The translations under genes and the position numbers were made by a program. Positions 55,378-64,000 of a stretch of DNA of 64,000 nucleotides are shown here, one piece after another; within the stretch, counting starts at the first letter, position 1; every line of letters starts with the position of its first letter. A model generated the notes under the pieces. The model was not told the DNA's origin and searched no databases. It saw only the letters and a list, made by a program, of their open reading frames with translations. The DNA lies in assembly GCF_024662015.1 (NCBI RefSeq), contig NZ_CP102480.1:1832501-1896500 (forward strand). The letters run 5' to 3'. This stretch comes from Nisaea acidiphila. Lineage in GTDB: Bacteria > Pseudomonadota > Alphaproteobacteria > Thalassobaculales > Thalassobaculaceae.

Positions 55378-56184
55378 TCATTTCAGATCCGCGACATAGT
55401 CCCGGTTCGCGTATGGTCCGCGAACCGAGGTCAAAACGGCATAGATATATGCCGAAGCAAGCAGCGAAAGACAGGTGACTGGAAGCGTTACGAGGCCCGA
55501 GATGAATTCGACATCCGGGATGTTGCGCGACACCAGATAGAGTCTTGAGAAGGACAGCGACAGCCCGGTGAGGGACTGCCCGCTAACAAGCGAAACGACC
55601 AGCCAATAAGTGTACTGCACTACGACTTCTATCAAGAAAGTCGCAAACTGGAGCAGCACGAGAACTGCCAAGATATGGAGTCGGTATCCCCGGGTCATCT
55701 GAAAACTTGCCTCGGTTGCCGCAAGCGGGCCGATGCGCTCCATTGCGGCGACGGGAAGCGCAAGGAACCAAGAACACAGCGCGATCAGACCGGGGACGAC
55801 AAGAAGCAGGAATCCGATCGCGATGCCGATGAAAGCGAATGCTCCGGCCATGAAAACCCAAATGGCGCAAGATAGACCCGCTCTTACGGCGTCGGATGCA
55901 GACAGGGGCGTTCCTCGAAGCTGCCTAATTGCGGCGTAAATCAAGATCGAGGCGGAAAAACTCCCGACGAACAGATTGAGCCCTGCAAGCCCCCAGGCTT
56001 GCCAGCCTCGCGGCCACCATCCGCCAAACTTCACGGCAAGATATTCCGCTGAACCCAATAAAAGGATCGGCGTCCCAAGAACGACCGAATAGAATAAGAA
56101 CCGTTCGCGGTACAAATTGACGGTATTCGCCAGAATGTCCCGGACCGTGAGCCCTTCGACCTTGAAGAAATAAGAAGATTCCAT
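55378..56184 (-). CDS. Uncharacterised multi-spanning membrane protein
   Basis: This 268-residue protein has about six hydrophobic segments (around residues 30-50, 65-90, 110-140, 145-165, 180-210 and 230-255) and conserved-looking MERIGPLAATEASFQMTRGY between helices. That pattern resembles YciC/'glycerophosphoryl phosphodiesterase membrane domain' proteins, but I cannot assign it. Its codon third positions look less GC-rich than its neighbours, which may indicate more recent acquisition. ATG 56184 is preferred over GTG 56199. Confidence 0.7.
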   Translation of the reverse strand: MESSYFFKVEGLTVRDILANTVNLYRERFLFYSVVLGTPILLLGSAEYLAVKFGGWWPRGWQAWGLAGLNLFVGSFSASILIYAAIRQLRGTPLSASDAVRAGLSCAIWVFMAGAFAFIGIAIGFLLLVVPGLIALCSWFLALPVAAMERIGPLAATEASFQMTRGYRLHILAVLVLLQFATFLIEVVVQYTYWLVVSLVSGQSLTGLSLSFSRLYLVSRNIPDVEFISGLVTLPVTCLSLLASAYIYAVLTSVRGPYANRDYVADLK

Positions 56185-56349
56185 GCGCCCCAACCGCACT
56201 CGCCAGATATCGCCCTAAATCCGCCACGTCGGAGGAACAAGCGCAACTCTAGAATTTTCTTGGAAGTACTCGACCGGTATTCCTGCCGATTGCTTGAAAA
56301 GCCGGGCCCGGAAATGGACGAAGCCCGCAGGTTTCCCTGCGGGCTTCGG

Positions 56350-56425
<76 letters not shown>

Positions 56426-56532
56426 TTAACGCTCCCGACCGGTTTGGGTTCCGGCGCGGTGGGCCGCTTATGTAACGACCCCGGCGCCCCGGATCAAGAG
56501 CTTTTTGTCATCCCTCTGACGCTAATTTCGAC

Positions 56533-56976
56533 TCAGCGATCATCCTCGTCATCGTCGCCGCCGATCACCCCGACATCGTCGTCGTCATCGAGGTCGGACG
56601 TGTCCTCGATCAGGTCGTCGTCATCGTCGCCGCTTTCGTCGTCGGAGTCGTAATCGTCCGGCAGATCGTCATCGCCATCGTTGCCGTCGTCGTCATCGTC
56701 ATCGTCATCGAGAACGTCATCATCGTCGCTGTCGAGCTCGTCGACACCGGCATCCTCTTCTTCGTCCTCGTTCTCGTCCTCGGCGTCCTCGGCTTCCTTC
56801 GGCTTTTTCTTTTCCTCGGTCAGCGGGACAGCCCGCGCGCGCCGGCTCTTCAGCACGGCTTCCGGATCGAATTCGGCCTCGCATTTCGGGCAGACGATCG
56901 GAGATTTCATCAGGTCGTAAAAGCGCGTGCCGCAAGACTGACAAGTGCGCTTGATGCCCCATTCCGGCTTTGCCAC
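56533..56976 (-). CDS. FYDLN-acid family zinc-ribbon protein (TIGR02300)
   Basis: This 147-residue protein has two CxxC pairs in [21 protein letters not shown] forming a zinc ribbon, with the FYDLN-type signature (here FYDLM). About 100 residues composed largely of Asp and Glu follow. The GTG start at 56976 has a strong CGGAGGA upstream; a much longer frame through aroA on the other strand is spurious. The family is confined mostly to alphaproteobacteria and its function is unknown. It is divergent from aroA. Confidence 0.88.
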   Translation of the reverse strand: MAKPEWGIKRTCQSCGTRFYDLMKSPIVCPKCEAEFDPEAVLKSRRARAVPLTEEKKKPKEAEDAEDENEDEEEDAGVDELDSDDDDVLDDDDDDDDGNDGDDDLPDDYDSDDESGDDDDDLIEDTSDLDDDDDVGVIGGDDDEDDR

Positions 56977-57174
56977 GGTATTCCTCCGAGAACAACTGAC
57001 TTCGGATCGCAATCCAACGAGGCGCCGAATAGCGATCATCATTCCTTCTGTCAAAGCGAAAATGCGCAATACGGCGCCGCTTTCCGCAATGCCGTACGGA
57101 TTTCCCCCAGACAGTATGCAAGCCTCTGTGATAGAGAGCCTGCGGTCAACGCGAATTCGCCCCAGAGAAGGCCA

Positions 57175-58500
57175 ATGACGTCTCTTAGCGCATCGAAAAG
57201 CTCCGCCCTGACCGGCACGATCAAAGTGCCGGGCGACAAGTCGATCTCCCACCGCTCCCTGATCCTCGGCGGTCTCGCGGTCGGACGTACCACGGTTACG
57301 GGACTGCTGGAGGGCGAGGATGTGCTCGCCACCGCGGCCGCCATGCGCGCGCTCGGCGCCTCTGTGAAACGGCATGAGGACGGCACCTGGGAGATCCACG
57401 GCCGGGGCATCGGCACGCTGGACGAGCCTGAGGACGTGCTCGATCTCGGAAACTCGGGTACCGCCGCCCGCCTCTTGATGGGGGTGGTCGCGGGACATCC
57501 GATCTCCGCCATCTTCACCGGCGATGCCTCGCTCCGGCGCCGGCCGATGGGCCGGGTGATCACGCCGCTCGGACAGATCGGCGCCGCCTTTCACGGACGC
57601 GCCGGCGGCAAGCTGCCGCTCTGCGTCGTCGGGGCAAGAGATCCGCTGCCGATCCGCTACACGCTTCCCGTCGCTTCCGCGCAGGTGAAATCCGCGATCC
57701 TGCTCGCCGGGCTCAACACGGCGGGCGAAACCACGGTGATCGAACCAGAGAAGACCCGCGACCATACCGAGACCATGTTCCGCCATTTCGGCGCCGAGGT
57801 CCGGGTCGAGGATCTGCCCGAGGGCCGGGTCATCTCGGTCACCGGCCAGCCCGAATTCCACGGCCGCGACGTGGTCGTGCCGGCGGACCCGTCCTCCGCG
57901 GCCTTTCCGGCGGTCGCGGCGCTGATTACACCCGGCTCCGACATCCTGCTTGAGGCCGTCGGGCTCAACCCCCTCCGCTTCGGGGTCTTCGAGACCCTGA
58001 TCGAGATGGGCGCCGATATCGAGATCACGAACCGGCGCGAGGAGGCGGGCGAGCCGGTCGGCGATATCCGGGTCCGAGCTTCGGAGCTGAAGGGCATCGA
58101 GGTTCCGGCCGAGCGCGCGCCGAGCATGATCGACGAATATCCGATCCTCTCCGTGGCCGCTTCCTTCGCGGAGGGCGCCACCGTCATGCGGGGCGTCGGC
58201 GAATTGCGGGTCAAGGAAAGCGATCGGCTCGGCACCATGGCCCGCGGGCTCGCGAAAGCCGGGGTTCGGGTCGAGGAAGGCGAGGACACGCTCGCCGTCA
58301 CCGGCTCCTCCAACGGCGTGGCCGGCGATGCGCTGATAGAGGCCGATCTCGATCACCGGATCGCCATGTCCTTCCTGGTGCTCGGCATGGGGGCCGAAAG
58401 CCCGGTCGCAATCGACGACGCCCGGACCATCGACACGAGCTTTCCGGACTTCGCCGGCCTGATGCGCGGCGCTGGCGCGAAGATCCAGGAGAGAACCTGA
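57175..58500 (+). CDS. aroA: 3-phosphoshikimate 1-carboxyvinyltransferase (EPSP synthase), class II
   Basis: This 441-residue enzyme of the shikimate pathway has [58 protein letters not shown] and [16 protein letters not shown]. The sequence follows the class II (Agrobacterium CP4-like) branch more closely than the E. coli-like class I. The active-site loop reads NSGTAARL, with Gly where CP4 has Ala. The start has AGAGAAGG upstream. cmk follows after three bases. Confidence 0.95.
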   Translation: MTSLSASKSSALTGTIKVPGDKSISHRSLILGGLAVGRTTVTGLLEGEDVLATAAAMRALGASVKRHEDGTWEIHGRGIGTLDEPEDVLDLGNSGTAARLLMGVVAGHPISAIFTGDASLRRRPMGRVITPLGQIGAAFHGRAGGKLPLCVVGARDPLPIRYTLPVASAQVKSAILLAGLNTAGETTVIEPEKTRDHTETMFRHFGAEVRVEDLPEGRVISVTGQPEFHGRDVVVPADPSSAAFPAVAALITPGSDILLEAVGLNPLRFGVFETLIEMGADIEITNRREEAGEPVGDIRVRASELKGIEVPAERAPSMIDEYPILSVAASFAEGATVMRGVGELRVKESDRLGTMARGLAKAGVRVEEGEDTLAVTGSSNGVAGDALIEADLDHRIAMSFLVLGMGAESPVAIDDARTIDTSFPDFAGLMRGAGAKIQERT

Positions 58501-58503
58501 ACC

Positions 58504-59136
58504 ATGATCATCGCCATCGACGGACCGGCGGCAGCCGGCAAGGGCACGTTGGCACGCCGTCTCGCGGACGAACTCGGCTGTGCCTATCTCGATACGGGGT
58601 CGCTTTACCGGGCGGTCGCCGTGATGGTGCTGCGCGCGGGCGCCGATCCGGAGGACGCTGTTGCGGCAGCCGAGGCCGCGCGCAATCTCGATCGGAGCAT
58701 TCTCGGCAGCGCAGAGCTTCGGACCGGCGAGGCCGGTGCCGCCGCGTCGAAGGTCGCCGCGATACCGGAGGTCAGGGCGGCGCTCACGGACTTCCAGCGC
58801 GGCTTCGCGACCACCCCGCCGGACGGCGCGACGGGCGCGATCCTGGACGGGCGCGACATCGGCACGGTCATTTGTCCGGACGCCGACCGCAAGCTGTTCG
58901 TGACCGCTTCGGTCGAGGCAAGGGCAGAGCGGCGATTCAAAGAGTTGCAGGAGCGGGGCGAGGCCGCTATATATGCGCGCGTTTTGCAGGATATGCGGGA
59001 ACGCGATGCCCGTGATGCCGGCCGGAGCGACGCTCCGATGGTGCAGGCGGACGACGCGGTTCTGATCGACACATCGTCGATGACCCCGGATGAGGCCTTC
59101 GCGGTCGCGCTCGAGGTGATCAAAGGCACGGACTGA
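58504..59136 (+). CDS. cmk: Cytidylate kinase
   Basis: This 210-residue CMP/dCMP kinase has P-loop IAIDGPAAAGKGTLARRLA, LDTGSLYRAVAVM, LDGRDIGTVICPDADRKLF and RDARDAGRSDAPM. It is in the conserved order aroA-cmk-rpsA and is almost contiguous with aroA, so the two share a transcript. Confidence 0.96.
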   Translation: MIIAIDGPAAAGKGTLARRLADELGCAYLDTGSLYRAVAVMVLRAGADPEDAVAAAEAARNLDRSILGSAELRTGEAGAAASKVAAIPEVRAALTDFQRGFATTPPDGATGAILDGRDIGTVICPDADRKLFVTASVEARAERRFKELQERGEAAIYARVLQDMRERDARDAGRSDAPMVQADDAVLIDTSSMTPDEAFAVALEVIKGTD

Positions 59137-59165
59137 TCGCCGCGGCCTGGGAAACGAACTGAGAT

Positions 59166-59270
59166 GCCGGTCAGTAGGTCCGCTGACCGGCTTTGGCAAC
59201 CCAACGGTGGCTGACAGGCTCAGCCGCGTTCCAGCCCACGGACCGGGTGGAACGGCCCCGCGAGGCGGGG
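59166..59270 (+). promoter_or_regulatory. Multi-hairpin leader of rpsA
   Basis: The 218 bases between cmk and rpsA hold four successive perfect stems: GCCGGTCAG/CTGACCGGC (59166-59191, followed by TTT), GGCTGA/TCAGCC (59209-59225), CGTTCCA/TGGAACG (59227-59254) and CCCCGC/GCGGGG (59256-59270). The first may end cmk transcription. The rest could be a leader for S1 autoregulation. No named motif was recognised. Confidence 0.45.
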
Positions 59271-59354
59271 CGCAGATCATCATATTTGCACAGCCACCAC
59301 GATACTGCTGCCGGTGAACCGCGGTTCTCCGGCATGACCCTTTGAGGAGCTTAC

Positions 59355-61073
59355 ATGGCTGATACAGCCGCTGCGGTTCAGGAACCGGAAATCACTGAGA
59401 ATTTTGCTGCCCTGCTCGACGAGTCCTTCGGCGACGTCACGAGCATCGAAGGCAGCGTGGTCAAGGGCACGGTCGTCTCGATCGAAGGCGACAGCGCCCT
59501 GATCGATGTCGGACTGAAGTCCGAAGGCCGTGTGGCGCTGAAGGAATTCGGCGGCCCCGGCCAGAAGGCGGAACTCGCGCCGGGCGATACCGTCGAAGTC
59601 TATGTCGAGCGCATGGAAGACCGGAACGGCGAAGCGATGCTGAGCCGCGAGAAGGCCCGTCGCGAGGAAGCCTGGGCTGTCCTCGAAGGCGCCTTCGAGA
59701 AGAACGAGCGTGTCACCGGCACCATCTTCGGCCGGGTCAAGGGCGGCTTCACCGTCGACCTGTCCGGCGCCGTGGCCTTCCTGCCGGGCAGCCAGGTCGA
59801 CATCCGTCCGGTGCGCGACATCGGCCCGCTGCTGGGTACGCCGCAGCCGTTCCAGATCCTTAAAATGGACCGCCGCCGGGGCAACATCGTCGTTTCCCGC
59901 CGCGCCGTTCTTGAAGAGTCCCGCGCCGAAGCCCGTTCCGAGCTGGTCGCGAACCTCCAGGAAGGCCAGGTCCTGCAGGGTGTGGTCAAGAACATCACCG
60001 ACTACGGCGCGTTCGTGGATCTCGGCGGTGTCGACGGCCTGCTGCACGTCACCGACATCGCGTGGCGCCGCATCAACCACCCGAGCGAAGCGCTGCAGAT
60101 CGGTTCCACCGTCAAGGTGCAGGTCATCCGCTTCAACCCGGAAACCCAGCGCATCTCCCTCGGCATGAAGCAGCTCGAGGCGGATCCGTGGGAAGGCGTC
60201 GAGCTGAAGTACCCGGTCGGCACCAAGTTCACCGGCCGCGTCACGAACATCACCGACTACGGTGCGTTCGTCGAGCTGGAGCCGGGCATCGAAGGCCTGG
60301 TCCACGTCTCCGAGATGAGCTGGACCAAGAAGAACGTCCATCCGGGCAAGATCGTCTCCACCAGCCAGGAAGTCGAGGTCATGGTCCTCGACGTCGATCC
60401 GAGCAAGCGGCGTATCTCCCTCGGCCTCAAGCAGTGCATGGCCAATCCGTGGGACGATTTCGTCACCAGCTACCCGGTCGGCACCGAGATCGAGGGCGAG
60501 GTCAAGAACATCACCGAATTCGGTCTGTTCGTCGGCCTCTCCGGCGAGATCGACGGCATGGTGCACCTCTCCGACCTCTCCTGGGAGCAGTCGGGCGAAG
60601 AGGCCATCAAGGAGTTCAAGAAGGGCGACATGGTCAAGGCGAAGGTCCTTGACGTCGATACCGAGAAGGAGCGCATCTCCCTCGGCATCAAGCAGCTCTC
60701 CGAGGATCCGTTCGAGTCCGGTGCGTCCGACCTGCGCAAGGGTGCGGTCGTCACCTGTACGGTCACCACACTCACCGACAATGGCCTTGAGGTCTCCGTC
60801 GGCGACGGCCTGAACGGCTTCATCCGCAAGTCCGATCTTTCCCGCGACCGTTCCGAGCAGCGCCCGGACCGCTTCGCCGTGGGCGAGAAGGTCGACGCGA
60901 AGATCACGCAGATCGACAACAAGACGCGCAAGCTCACGCTGTCGATCAAGGCCCGCGAGATCGAGGAAGAGAAGAAGGCCATGGCCGACTACGGTTCGTC
61001 CGACAGCGGTGCAAGCCTTGGCGACATCCTCGGCGCGGCCCTGAAACAGAAAGAAGAAGAGAACCAGGGTTAA
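59355..61073 (+). CDS. rpsA: 30S ribosomal protein S1
   Basis: This 572-residue protein has six S1/OB-fold RNA-binding domains, visible as repeats of (D/E)YGAFV(D/E)L...G(L/M)(V/L)H(V/I)S, for example ITDYGAFVDLGGVDGLLHVT and ITEFGLFVGLSGEIDGMVHL. It binds mRNA leaders on the small subunit. The start has GAGGAG upstream. A strong terminator follows. Confidence 0.97.
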   Translation: MADTAAAVQEPEITENFAALLDESFGDVTSIEGSVVKGTVVSIEGDSALIDVGLKSEGRVALKEFGGPGQKAELAPGDTVEVYVERMEDRNGEAMLSREKARREEAWAVLEGAFEKNERVTGTIFGRVKGGFTVDLSGAVAFLPGSQVDIRPVRDIGPLLGTPQPFQILKMDRRRGNIVVSRRAVLEESRAEARSELVANLQEGQVLQGVVKNITDYGAFVDLGGVDGLLHVTDIAWRRINHPSEALQIGSTVKVQVIRFNPETQRISLGMKQLEADPWEGVELKYPVGTKFTGRVTNITDYGAFVELEPGIEGLVHVSEMSWTKKNVHPGKIVSTSQEVEVMVLDVDPSKRRISLGLKQCMANPWDDFVTSYPVGTEIEGEVKNITEFGLFVGLSGEIDGMVHLSDLSWEQSGEEAIKEFKKGDMVKAKVLDVDTEKERISLGIKQLSEDPFESGASDLRKGAVVTCTVTTLTDNGLEVSVGDGLNGFIRKSDLSRDRSEQRPDRFAVGEKVDAKITQIDNKTRKLTLSIKAREIEEEKKAMADYGSSDSGASLGDILGAALKQKEEENQG

Positions 61074-61106
61074 GGCCGACGCCAAACCCAACTCTCTCGC
61101 GAGCAG

Positions 61107-61141
61107 CGGCGCCGCCCAACCGGGCGGCGCCGTTCTCATTT
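61107..61141 (+). terminator. Terminator after rpsA (first)
   Basis: A perfect 11-bp stem CGGCGCCGCCC/GGGCGGCGCCG with loop AACC is followed by TTCTCATTT. It is 34 bases after the rpsA stop. Confidence 0.75.
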
Positions 61142-61155
61142 GCAGGGCCAAGACC

Positions 61156-61184
61156 GCACTTCGCGTTTGGTGAAGTGCTTTTTT
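61156..61184 (+). terminator. Terminator after rpsA (second)
   Basis: The 7-bp stem GCACTTC/GAAGTGC with a 9-base loop is followed by six T residues and ATTATT. It makes a tandem terminator with the preceding hairpin and insulates ihfB from rpsA. Confidence 0.8.
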
Positions 61185-61208
61185 ATTATGCAAAAGAGAG
61201 ACTTAAAC

Positions 61209-61238
61209 TTGACGAACAGCGGCAAAATTCGGTTTTAT
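61209..61238 (+). promoter_or_regulatory. Housekeeping promoter for ihfB
   Basis: TTGACG (61209-61214) and TTTTAT (61233-61238) are 18 bases apart, directly after the tandem terminators and 69 bases before ihfB. Confidence 0.5.
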
Positions 61239-61306
61239 TGTCGCCGTAACCCATCCGGCCGCCGTTCCGGTGCGCCGAAGGGTTGTTTTGGGGGAGCGTG
61301 GCAAAC

Positions 61307-61588
61307 ATGACCAAATCAGAGTTGATCATGCGTCTCGCTGAGGCGAACCCCCACCTTTATCAGCGCGACGTCGAGCGTATCGTTTCCGCAATTTTCGACG
61401 AAATCTCTGATGCCCTTGCACGCGGCGACCGGGTAGAGCTCCGCGGTTTCGGGGCGTTCTCCGTCAAGAAGCGCGATGCCCGTGTCGGACGCAATCCGCG
61501 GACCGGGGATTCCGTTCCCGTGCAGGAGAAGTTCGTGCCCTTCTTCAAGACCGGCAAGCAGCTCCGCGATCGCATCAACGAAGGCTAG
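61307..61588 (+). CDS. ihfB: Integration host factor subunit beta
   Basis: This 93-residue DNA-bending protein begins [21 protein letters not shown]. It has the HU/IHF beta-arm motif [20 protein letters not shown] with the intercalating Pro. ATG 61307 is chosen because GGGGGAG is ten bases upstream; GTG 61298 would sit too close. IHF also assists sigma-54 promoters such as the one at 923. Confidence 0.96.
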   Translation: MTKSELIMRLAEANPHLYQRDVERIVSAIFDEISDALARGDRVELRGFGAFSVKKRDARVGRNPRTGDSVPVQEKFVPFFKTGKQLRDRINEG

Positions 61589-61723
61589 GCGCCGGACGCC
61601 CGGGGCTCACTTCCCGCATTTCCGATTTCTGTGATGCCATCGGCGGACAATTTCCGCCAATTAGGCCATTTAGATTTTCCGCGCCGCGCACTAGATTAGG
61701 AGCGCTAGCAAAACGGAAACACC

Positions 61724-62065
61724 ATGGCCCGCAGATCATTCATCGCTAAGACCTTCGGCATGCTGATCGGATTGCCGGTCGCGATCGTCATCGTCCTGTT
61801 CGCGATCTCCAACCGGCACGCCGTCGAGGTCGGGTTCTGGCCGCTGCCGATCACGGTCGAGGTGCCGGCCTATATTCTCGGGCTCTGCACCATGGCGTTC
61901 GGCTTCGTGCTCGGCACCGTCGTCGCCTGGTTCAGCGGCGGATCGACCCGGCGCCGCGCACGTGTCGCTGAAGGCAAGGCCCGGCGGCTCGAACACGATC
62001 TCGATGTCCGCTCTCACGAGGTGGACGATCTGCGCAAGGCGCTGCCCTCCCCGGATGCCCGGTAG
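61724..62065 (+). CDS. LapA/DUF1049-domain membrane protein
   Basis: This 113-residue protein has two membrane helices (about residues 10-30 and 45-70) around FAISNRHAVEVGFWPLPITV, then a basic and coiled cytoplasmic tail. LapA in E. coli works with LapB to set LPS levels through LpxC turnover. It lies between ihfB and trpF, a conserved order in this class. Confidence 0.87.
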   Translation: MARRSFIAKTFGMLIGLPVAIVIVLFAISNRHAVEVGFWPLPITVEVPAYILGLCTMAFGFVLGTVVAWFSGGSTRRRARVAEGKARRLEHDLDVRSHEVDDLRKALPSPDAR

Positions 62066-62070
62066 AAAAG

Positions 62071-62712
62071 ATGGACGTTAAAATCTGTGGCCTGAAAACG
62101 CCGGACTCGGTCGAGGCGGCCGCGGCGGCAGGCGCCACTCATCTCGGTTTCAATTTCTTCGCCCCCTCCCCGCGCGCGGTGACGCCGGCCGAGGCCAGGT
62201 TGCTGGCCCGCCATGTCCCGGCGGGGGTCAAGATCGTCGCCCTCGTGGTAGATGCCGACGACGCGCTGCTGGAGGAGATCTGGGAGCACTTGCATCCCGA
62301 CATCTTCCAGCTCCACGGCAAGGAAACGCCGGAGCGGGTCCGCGAGATCAAGGCGCGCTTCGGCGTCGAGGTGATGAAAGTGGTTCGCGTCGCGGAAGCG
62401 GCGGACGCGCGGTCCGCGGAAGCCTATGACGGCGTCGCCGATCTGCTGCTGTTCGATGCCAAGCCGCCGAAGGATAAGGACAAACTTCCGGGCGGCAACG
62501 GCCTGATTTTCGACTGGACCGCGCTCCAGGCCTATCGCGGCAAGACCCCCTGGATGCTCGCCGGCGGGCTCGACGCGGCGAACGTCGCGGAGGCGATCCG
62601 CGTCACCGGGACCGGGGCGGTCGACACCGCGTCGGGTGCCGAGGATGCGCCCGGCGTGAAAAGCCCCGAGAAGATCCGGAAATTCGTCGCCGCGGCGCTC
62701 GGAAAAGCCTGA
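62071..62712 (+). CDS. trpF: Phosphoribosylanthranilate isomerase
   Basis: This 213-residue TIM-barrel enzyme of tryptophan synthesis has VKICGLKTPDSVEAA with the catalytic Cys, HLGFNFFAPSPRAV, FQLHGKETPE, LLFDAK with the catalytic Asp, and MLAGGLDAANVAEA for phosphate binding. It follows the lapA-like gene by five bases and precedes trpB by 94. Confidence 0.95.
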   Translation: MDVKICGLKTPDSVEAAAAAGATHLGFNFFAPSPRAVTPAEARLLARHVPAGVKIVALVVDADDALLEEIWEHLHPDIFQLHGKETPERVREIKARFGVEVMKVVRVAEAADARSAEAYDGVADLLLFDAKPPKDKDKLPGGNGLIFDWTALQAYRGKTPWMLAGGLDAANVAEAIRVTGTGAVDTASGAEDAPGVKSPEKIRKFVAAALGKA

Positions 62713-62806
62713 CATATTTTGCCTGCCCGGAGCCTTGCTTTGGCAGGGCGCCCCGCGCATTATGCCGCCTTTCGCGAGCCTCCCCGAAAGATGAGGAAGT
62801 CTGACC

Positions 62807-64000
62807 ATGGCCAGCGCCACGCCAGCCCCGAACTCGTTCCGAAGCGGACCCGATGAAAACGGGCATTTCGGAATCTTCGGCGGCCGTTATGTCGCCGAAA
62901 CCCTGATGCCGCTGATTCTCGACGTCGAGAAAGCCTACCTGACGGCGAAAGGCGACCCGGACTTCTGGGCGGAGATGGAATATTACCGCAAGCACTATAT
63001 CGGCCGCCCGAGCGCGCTCTATTTCGCGCCGCGGCTGACGGAGCATTTCGGCGGCGCCAAGCTCTACTTCAAGCGGGACGAGCTCAACCATACCGGCGCC
63101 CACAAGATCAACAACGTGATGGGCCAGGCCCTGCTCGCCAAGCGCATGGGCAAGACCAAGATCATCGCCGAGACCGGCGCCGGCCAGCATGGCGTCGCGA
63201 CCGCCACTGCCTGCGCCCTCTTCGGCATGGAGTGCGAGGTCTTCATGGGCGCCGAGGACGTGAAGCGGCAGAAGCCGAACGTCGACCGCATGCGCCTGCT
63301 CGGCGCCAAGGTCGTTCCGGTGACCTCCGGCTCCGCCACCTTGAAGGACGCCATGAACGAGGCCCTGCGCTACTGGGTGTCGAAGGCGGAAACCCATTTC
63401 TACATCATCGGCACGGCCGCCGGCCCGCACCCCTACCCGGCCATGGTACGCGACTTCCAGTGCATCATCGGCGAGGAGGTGCGCTGGCAGCTCGAGGAAG
63501 CCGAAGGCAAGCTTCCGGACGCCGTGGTCGCCTGCATCGGCGGCGGCTCCAACGCCATCGGCCTGTTCCACCCGTTCCTCGACGATCCGAGCGTGAAGAT
63601 CTACGGGGTCGAGGCAGCCGGACACGGTATCTCCAGCGGCGAACACGCGGCCTCGCTGACCGGCGGTGCGCCGGGCGTGCTGCACGGCAACCGGACCTAC
63701 CTGCTGCAGGACGATGACGGGCAGATCACCGAGGCGCACTCGATCTCGGCCGGCCTCGACTATCCGGGCATCGGCCCCGAACATTCCTGGCTGCACGAGA
63801 GCGGCCGGGTGAACTATGTCAGCGCCACCGACAAAGAAGCGCTGGAGGCCTTCGCCCTCTGCGCCAAGCTGGAAGGCATCATCCCGGCCCTGGAGCCGAG
63901 CCACGCGCTCGCCTTCACCGGCACGATGATCGGCGACATGGATAAGGACGAGATCGTGGTCATGAACCTCTGCGGCCGCGGCGACAAGGATCTGGATGCG
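62807..64000 (+). CDS. trpB: Tryptophan synthase beta chain (3' end beyond window)
   Basis: 398 codons are present without a stop, so only a few residues are missing at the right edge. The enzyme joins indole and serine using PLP. The PLP lysine is Lys100 in [10 protein letters not shown]. The phosphate-binding loop is [10 protein letters not shown], the catalytic stretch [13 protein letters not shown], and NLCGRGDKD appears at the end. The start is ATG 62807 with GAGGAAG upstream. trpA is expected next. Confidence 0.96.
   Translation, partial: MASATPAPNSFRSGPDENGHFGIFGGRYVAETLMPLILDVEKAYLTAKGDPDFWAEMEYYRKHYIGRPSALYFAPRLTEHFGGAKLYFKRDELNHTGAHKINNVMGQALLAKRMGKTKIIAETGAGQHGVATATACALFGMECEVFMGAEDVKRQKPNVDRMRLLGAKVVPVTSGSATLKDAMNEALRYWVSKAETHFYIIGTAAGPHPYPAMVRDFQCIIGEEVRWQLEEAEGKLPDAVVACIGGGSNAIGLFHPFLDDPSVKIYGVEAAGHGISSGEHAASLTGGAPGVLHGNRTYLLQDDDGQITEAHSISAGLDYPGIGPEHSWLHESGRVNYVSATDKEALEAFALCAKLEGIIPALEPSHALAFTGTMIGDMDKDEIVVMNLCGRGDKDLDA

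Noticed and set aside
56533-56760. Simple-sequence TCGTCGTC repeat resembling a microsatellite
   Set aside because: It is fully explained as GAC/GAT/GAA codons of the acidic tail of the FYDLN protein.
56977-59283. Upstream extension of the FYDLN frame to over 900 codons on the minus strand
   Set aside because: It runs antisense through aroA and cmk, has no family resemblance, and the GTG at 56976 has a strong ribosome binding site.
59280-61193. 637-codon minus-strand frame opposite rpsA
   Set aside because: Its apparent internal repeats simply mirror the S1-domain repeats of rpsA.

Overview
The window is GC-rich chromosomal DNA of an alphaproteobacterium, most likely a member of the old Rhodospirillales (Thalassobaculum/Nisaea-like; the genus cannot be fixed from this sequence alone). 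The evidence is gene order and content: cmk-rpsA-ihfB-lapA-trpF-trpB, rnd-lptC-lptA-lptB-rpoN-hpf-ptsN, zapA-6S RNA-fau, tkt-gap-fbaB, small Hsp20 genes next to DUF1150, a FYDLN-acid (TIGR02300) protein, an MmcB-like protein and a short CheZ. There are no prophage genes, insertion sequences, rRNA or CRISPR arrays. Most of the window is core chromosome.

The standout region is 923-5580. A near-consensus sigma-54 promoter (923-938) would start transcription at about base 949, exactly at the first helix of a guanidine-I (ykkC-type) riboswitch (950-1064). Behind it lie an ABC importer of the 'urea carboxylase region' type (binding protein, permease, ATPase), a ureohydrolase-fold enzyme with the HFDRHID motif that I associate with the nickel-dependent guanidine hydrolase GdmH, and a protein whose N-terminus is almost solid histidine. 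Read together this is a nitrogen-regulated, guanidine-sensing uptake and hydrolysis operon. The His-rich protein is a candidate metal-handling partner that I cannot assign to a known family.

Layout. 1-779: end of a PiT phosphate transporter. 5602-9854: RND efflux pump and adaptor (minus). 9986-13735: M20 amidohydrolase, YmdB-type phosphoesterase, 5-formyl-THF cyclo-ligase, 6S RNA, ZapA and a DUF4164-like protein (minus). 14007-18765: transketolase, GAPDH, archaeal-type class I aldolase, ThiE. 18808-22601: two tandem, apparently paralogous lipoproteins of unknown function. 22806-25005: GNAT, EF-P, inositol monophosphatase. 25090-29050: a Pro/Ala-rich OmpA-domain protein followed by a MotA/TolQ-like and a MotB/OmpA-like coiled-coil protein. 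29171-32857: ABC exporter, L31, heat-regulated Hsp20, GST. 32854-38866: GOGAT (gltD-gltB). 39217-42766: UppP, FAH-family hydrolase, MBL hydrolase, Nudix and a 32-residue membrane peptide. 42918-47832: MmcB-like protein overlapping a pentapeptide-repeat protein, an unknown 318-residue protein divergent from cheZ, and a second Hsp20 with DUF1150. 47885-53966: ptsN, hpf, rpoN, LptB/A/C and RNase D. 54077-56976: tRNA-Leu(CAG), an NDUFA9-like protein, a membrane protein, tRNA-Ala(GGC) and the FYDLN protein. 57175-64000: aroA, cmk, rpsA, ihfB, a LapA-domain protein, trpF, and trpB cut by the window end.

Several genes touch nitrogen: the sigma-54-dependent guanidine operon, rpoN itself, ptsN, and gltBD, which would assimilate the ammonium released. 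Heat control is visible at the first Hsp20, with a sigma-32 type promoter followed by a ROSE-like thermometer at the ribosome binding site. Positions of RNA ends, promoters and some starts (especially non-ATG starts) are inferred by eye.
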